NCBI GenBank assembly: GCA_021781255.1 | Contig: JAJXXG010000847.1 | Coordinates: 1 to 8,321 of the forward strand | Direction of reading: 5' to 3' | DNA length: 8,321 nucleotides | DNA from: Acidobacteriota bacterium | Lineage (GTDB): Bacteria; Acidobacteriota; Terriglobia; Terriglobales; Acidobacteriaceae | Shown here: positions 6,588-8,321 of the stretch, one piece after another | Layout: every line of letters starts with the position of its first letter | Position numbering within the stretch: the stretch's first letter is position 1 | The notes under the pieces: model-generated | What the model saw: the letters and a program-made list of their open reading frames with translations, nothing else | Database searches by the model: none | What the model was told of the DNA's origin: nothing | Translations under genes and position numbers: made by a program

Positions 6588-6772
6588 TGTGTCCCTCCGT
6601 GCAAATTCGGATGATCTTCAGTGTTGTCTTCCCGCCGCGATGAAACGCCGAGTTGCTCAAGAAAACGGTATTTCGGCGCTTCGCATCGTTCTCGAAATGC
6701 GGAGGAACGCGCTCTCCAGATTATGAAGAGCACCAGGATCAGAGTCATGATTCCAACCAGCCAGGCAATCAT
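6584..6772 (-). CDS. ccoQ: Small CcoQ-like membrane subunit of the cbb3 oxidase
   Basis: This is a 62-residue protein with one membrane helix (residues about 3-19, WLVGIMTLILVLFIIW) followed by a basic, then polar tail (RARSSAF onwards). Its size, single N-terminal helix, arginine-rich exit and place directly after the oxidase gene are those of CcoQ/FixQ. CcoQ is a small subunit that stabilises cbb3 oxidase. Sequence similarity in this family is weak, so the call rests largely on context. The ATG at 6772 overlaps the oxidase stop as ATGA, and GGAGGG lies 5 bases upstream. Its own TGA overlaps the start of the DsrE-like gene in the same way. A longer frame through 7051 exists but is a shadow of the oxidase gene. 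Confidence 0.7.
   Translation of the reverse strand: MIAWLVGIMTLILVLFIIWRARSSAFRERCEAPKYRFLEQLGVSSRREDNTEDHPNLHGGTQ
6593..6598 (-). promoter_or_regulatory. Ribosome binding site of the DsrE-like gene
   Basis: GGAGGG on the minus strand, 5 bases before the ATG at 6587, lies within the 3' end of the ccoQ-like gene. Confidence 0.7.
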
Positions 6773-8321
6773 GGCATCCCTCCAACCTCGGTGCTGCCAG
6801 CACTCGCGTCTGATCGGTCTGCGCCGGATCCGCCCACATAAAACGAGCGGAGATACACCGTCACTGCCTGGATCTCCTGCGGCGTCAGCAACGGCCACGC
6901 CGGCATCCCACTGCCCGGCACTCCGTGCCGAATCACGTCTTCGGCCCCGCGATACGACACCTCCATCTGCAGAAAGTTTGCTGGGCGAGGCGCATACGCT
7001 TTGGCATCCGGTCCATTGCCATCTCCCGCCACGCCATGGCACCGCGCACAATGCGTAAGATAAACGCGCTCCCCCGCAGCCTGAAGAACCGCAGTCGGCG
7101 CATAAGATTGATCGGGACGCAGGCTAGGAGTCTGACTCAATGTCTGCACGTACGATGCAACCGCCTGAAGCTGATCTTCAGACAATTCACTCCAGGAAGG
7201 CATGGAACTGCCCGGAACTCCAAACTGCAGCGCCTGCAAAACGCGGCCTGAGCCGAGCCGGAAGTCCACAAGATTGAGGGCAACCGGTCTGAGCGCTCGG
7301 CCACCTTCTGTCTGCCCTCGCCCGTCCGCTCCGTGGCATCCCGAGCAATTTGCCTCGAACACCGTGCGCCCCTCCATCAAATCGCCTTGCGCAAATCGCA
7401 CCGGCACATCTCCAGGCGCTGCCCCATCATCTCCCGTGCGTGCAGACTCCTTCGTATCCATTGCCGCGCGACCAAGAGTATTGAGATATGCCACCAGGTC
7501 CCTTGCTGCATCCGATGGCGCTTCCGGCGAACCATCGAACAGCCACGCATATGAAGGCATCACCGAGTCAGGAACGACAAAGCGTGGATTGTAAAGGTGC
7601 ACGAGTTGCCAATCATGCGAGCGGCGTCCGGCCTCGCGTGCAAGATCCGGACCGATGCGCCGCGTTCCCCACATCTGTGGATACTCGCCCTGCGTCTCCC
7701 AGGCCTCCGTCGGTGGTCCAAAGCGCCACTCATCCGCCGGGGTAAATCGCACCTGCTCCGTGTGGCAGTAGGCGCAGCCATTGCGTGCGTAAATCTGCTG
7801 CCCGCGTCTCTCCTGCGCAGTCAGCTCCAGTCGAGCGTCTGGAGGCGTGGTCCGCGCCATTAACCTGTGCAGCCTCAGTGCAGGCATCACGCCCAGCGCG
7901 ACGAATGAAAGAACAAAGAAGCCCAGTCCCGCTCCAAACGTCGCGCCATAAGCCGTGCTGATCCAGCGATCCGTCCTACCCGCCTCAGGTGCGTAGCTCG
8001 ACGCTTCAGGGCTGATTTGAAAAGTCGCCTCGGCGATTGTCAGGTCTCCAAAAAAGAAGCTCGCCGCAAACATCAAAAAGCCACTCAGCAGCAGGCCGCC
8101 ATCCAGGCTGCGAAAAATCCAGAATGGCTGCGATGCCCGCACTGACTCGATCCACAGCGTATGCTCGCGCCAGAGGCTCGCCTGCACCAATCCTGCCGCT
8201 GTCAGGTCCACAACCATCAATCCCAGGCCGATCACGATGAACCAATACGACCATGCCAGCAGGCGCCGGGTCATCCGCACTCCCGGAATCGACTGCCAGA
8301 TGTGGGCCAGGGCGAGATCGG
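6769..8321 (-). CDS. ccoO: Fused cbb3-type cytochrome oxidase, CcoN(C-term)-CcoO-CcoP-like, 5' partial
   Basis: The frame is open to the right edge, so the start and most of CcoN are outside; 516 residues are visible, numbered here from the codon at 8319-8317. Residues about 20-46 and 70-90 match the last two helices of CcoN (catalytic subunit I), including LWIESVRASQPFWIFRSL between them. Next is complete CcoO: a membrane helix at about 121-147, heme site CAYCH at 182-186 continuing TEQVR, YPQMWGTRRIGPDLAREAG, and ligand Met254 in SVMPSY. Then follow two cytochrome c domains of CcoP type. Their heme sites are CSGCH at 325-329 and CARCH at 424-428, with ligands Met373 (SSMPSW) and Met472 (SGMPAW). 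There is no CcoP membrane helix. cbb3 oxidases reduce oxygen to water at high affinity in the cytoplasmic membrane. Separate N, O and P subunits are usual and N-O fusions are known; here all three appear joined. The GTG at 8280 is internal, since CcoN sequence continues upstream of it. Confidence 0.9.
   Translation of the reverse strand, partial: DLALAHIWQSIPGVRMTRRLLAWSYWFIVIGLGLMVVDLTAAGLVQASLWREHTLWIESVRASQPFWIFRSLDGGLLLSGFLMFAASFFFGDLTIAEATFQISPEASSYAPEAGRTDRWISTAYGATFGAGLGFFVLSFVALGVMPALRLHRLMARTTPPDARLELTAQERRGQQIYARNGCAYCHTEQVRFTPADEWRFGPPTEAWETQGEYPQMWGTRRIGPDLAREAGRRSHDWQLVHLYNPRFVVPDSVMPSYAWLFDGSPEAPSDAARDLVAYLNTLGRAAMDTKESARTGDDGAAPGDVPVRFAQGDLMEGRTVFEANCSGCHGADGRGQTEGGRALRPVALNLVDFRLGSGRVLQALQFGVPGSSMPSWSELSEDQLQAVASYVQTLSQTPSLRPDQSYAPTAVLQAAGERVYLTHCARCHGVAGDGNGPDAKAYAPRPANFLQMEVSYRGAEDVIRHGVPGSGMPAWPLLTPQEIQAVTVYLRSFYVGGSGADRSDASAGSTEVGGMP
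6778..6783 (-). promoter_or_regulatory. Ribosome binding site of the ccoQ-like gene
   Basis: GGAGGG on the minus strand is 5 bases before the ATG at 6772, inside the last codons of the oxidase gene. It fixes the start of this small gene, which is otherwise easily missed. Confidence 0.7.

Noticed and set aside
6773..7051. Upstream extension of the ccoQ-like frame
   Set aside because: It lies wholly within the oxidase gene in another frame and has no protein-like character; the short 62-residue version has a ribosome binding site.
8278..8280. GTG as the start of the oxidase gene
   Set aside because: The frame stays open to the window edge and the upstream codons continue plausible CcoN sequence directly before the helix.

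Overview
The window looks like chromosomal DNA from an acidobacterium, probably class Terriglobia. This is inferred from gene style: an RsbU-like phosphatase starting its catalytic domain with AREIQQVLIPE, a large secreted protein with Ig-like repeats, moderately high GC, and AGGAGG-type ribosome binding sites. No RNA gene, CRISPR array, insertion sequence or phage gene was seen.

Layout. (1) Positions 2-712, plus strand: the C-terminal catalytic domain of a PP2C/SpoIIE-type phosphatase whose N-terminus lies outside the window. (2) Positions 713-833: a short convergent gap holding an intrinsic terminator that serves the minus strand. (3) Positions 834-3734, minus strand: a 966-residue secreted, cysteine-containing protein ending in one Ig-like domain plus three tandem Ig-like modules. 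It starts at GTG behind a strong ribosome binding site. (4) Positions 3735-4102: a 368-base non-coding stretch with the likely leader and promoter of the Ig-like gene. (5) Positions 4103-8321, minus strand: a compact five-gene operon running in from beyond the right edge.

The operon, in transcription order, encodes: a fused cbb3-type cytochrome oxidase polypeptide (last two helices of CcoN, then complete CcoO, then two CcoP-like cytochrome c domains); a small CcoQ-like membrane protein; a Tat-exported DsrE-fold protein; a periplasmic ModA-like solute-binding protein with no transporter beside it; and a diheme cytochrome of the TsdA/SoxA type. Three of the four junctions are ATGA stop/start overlaps and the fourth is a 20-base gap, so the five proteins are very probably made together.

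Hypothesis: this is a dedicated periplasmic electron-transfer module. The TsdA-like cytochrome, perhaps assisted by the DsrE-like and oxyanion-binding-like proteins, would take electrons from a sulfur compound such as thiosulfate and pass them to the high-affinity cbb3 oxidase. The oxidase, CcoQ-like and TsdA-like assignments rest on motifs. The sulfur role, and the cooperation of the DsrE-like and solute-binding proteins, are inference from gene order.
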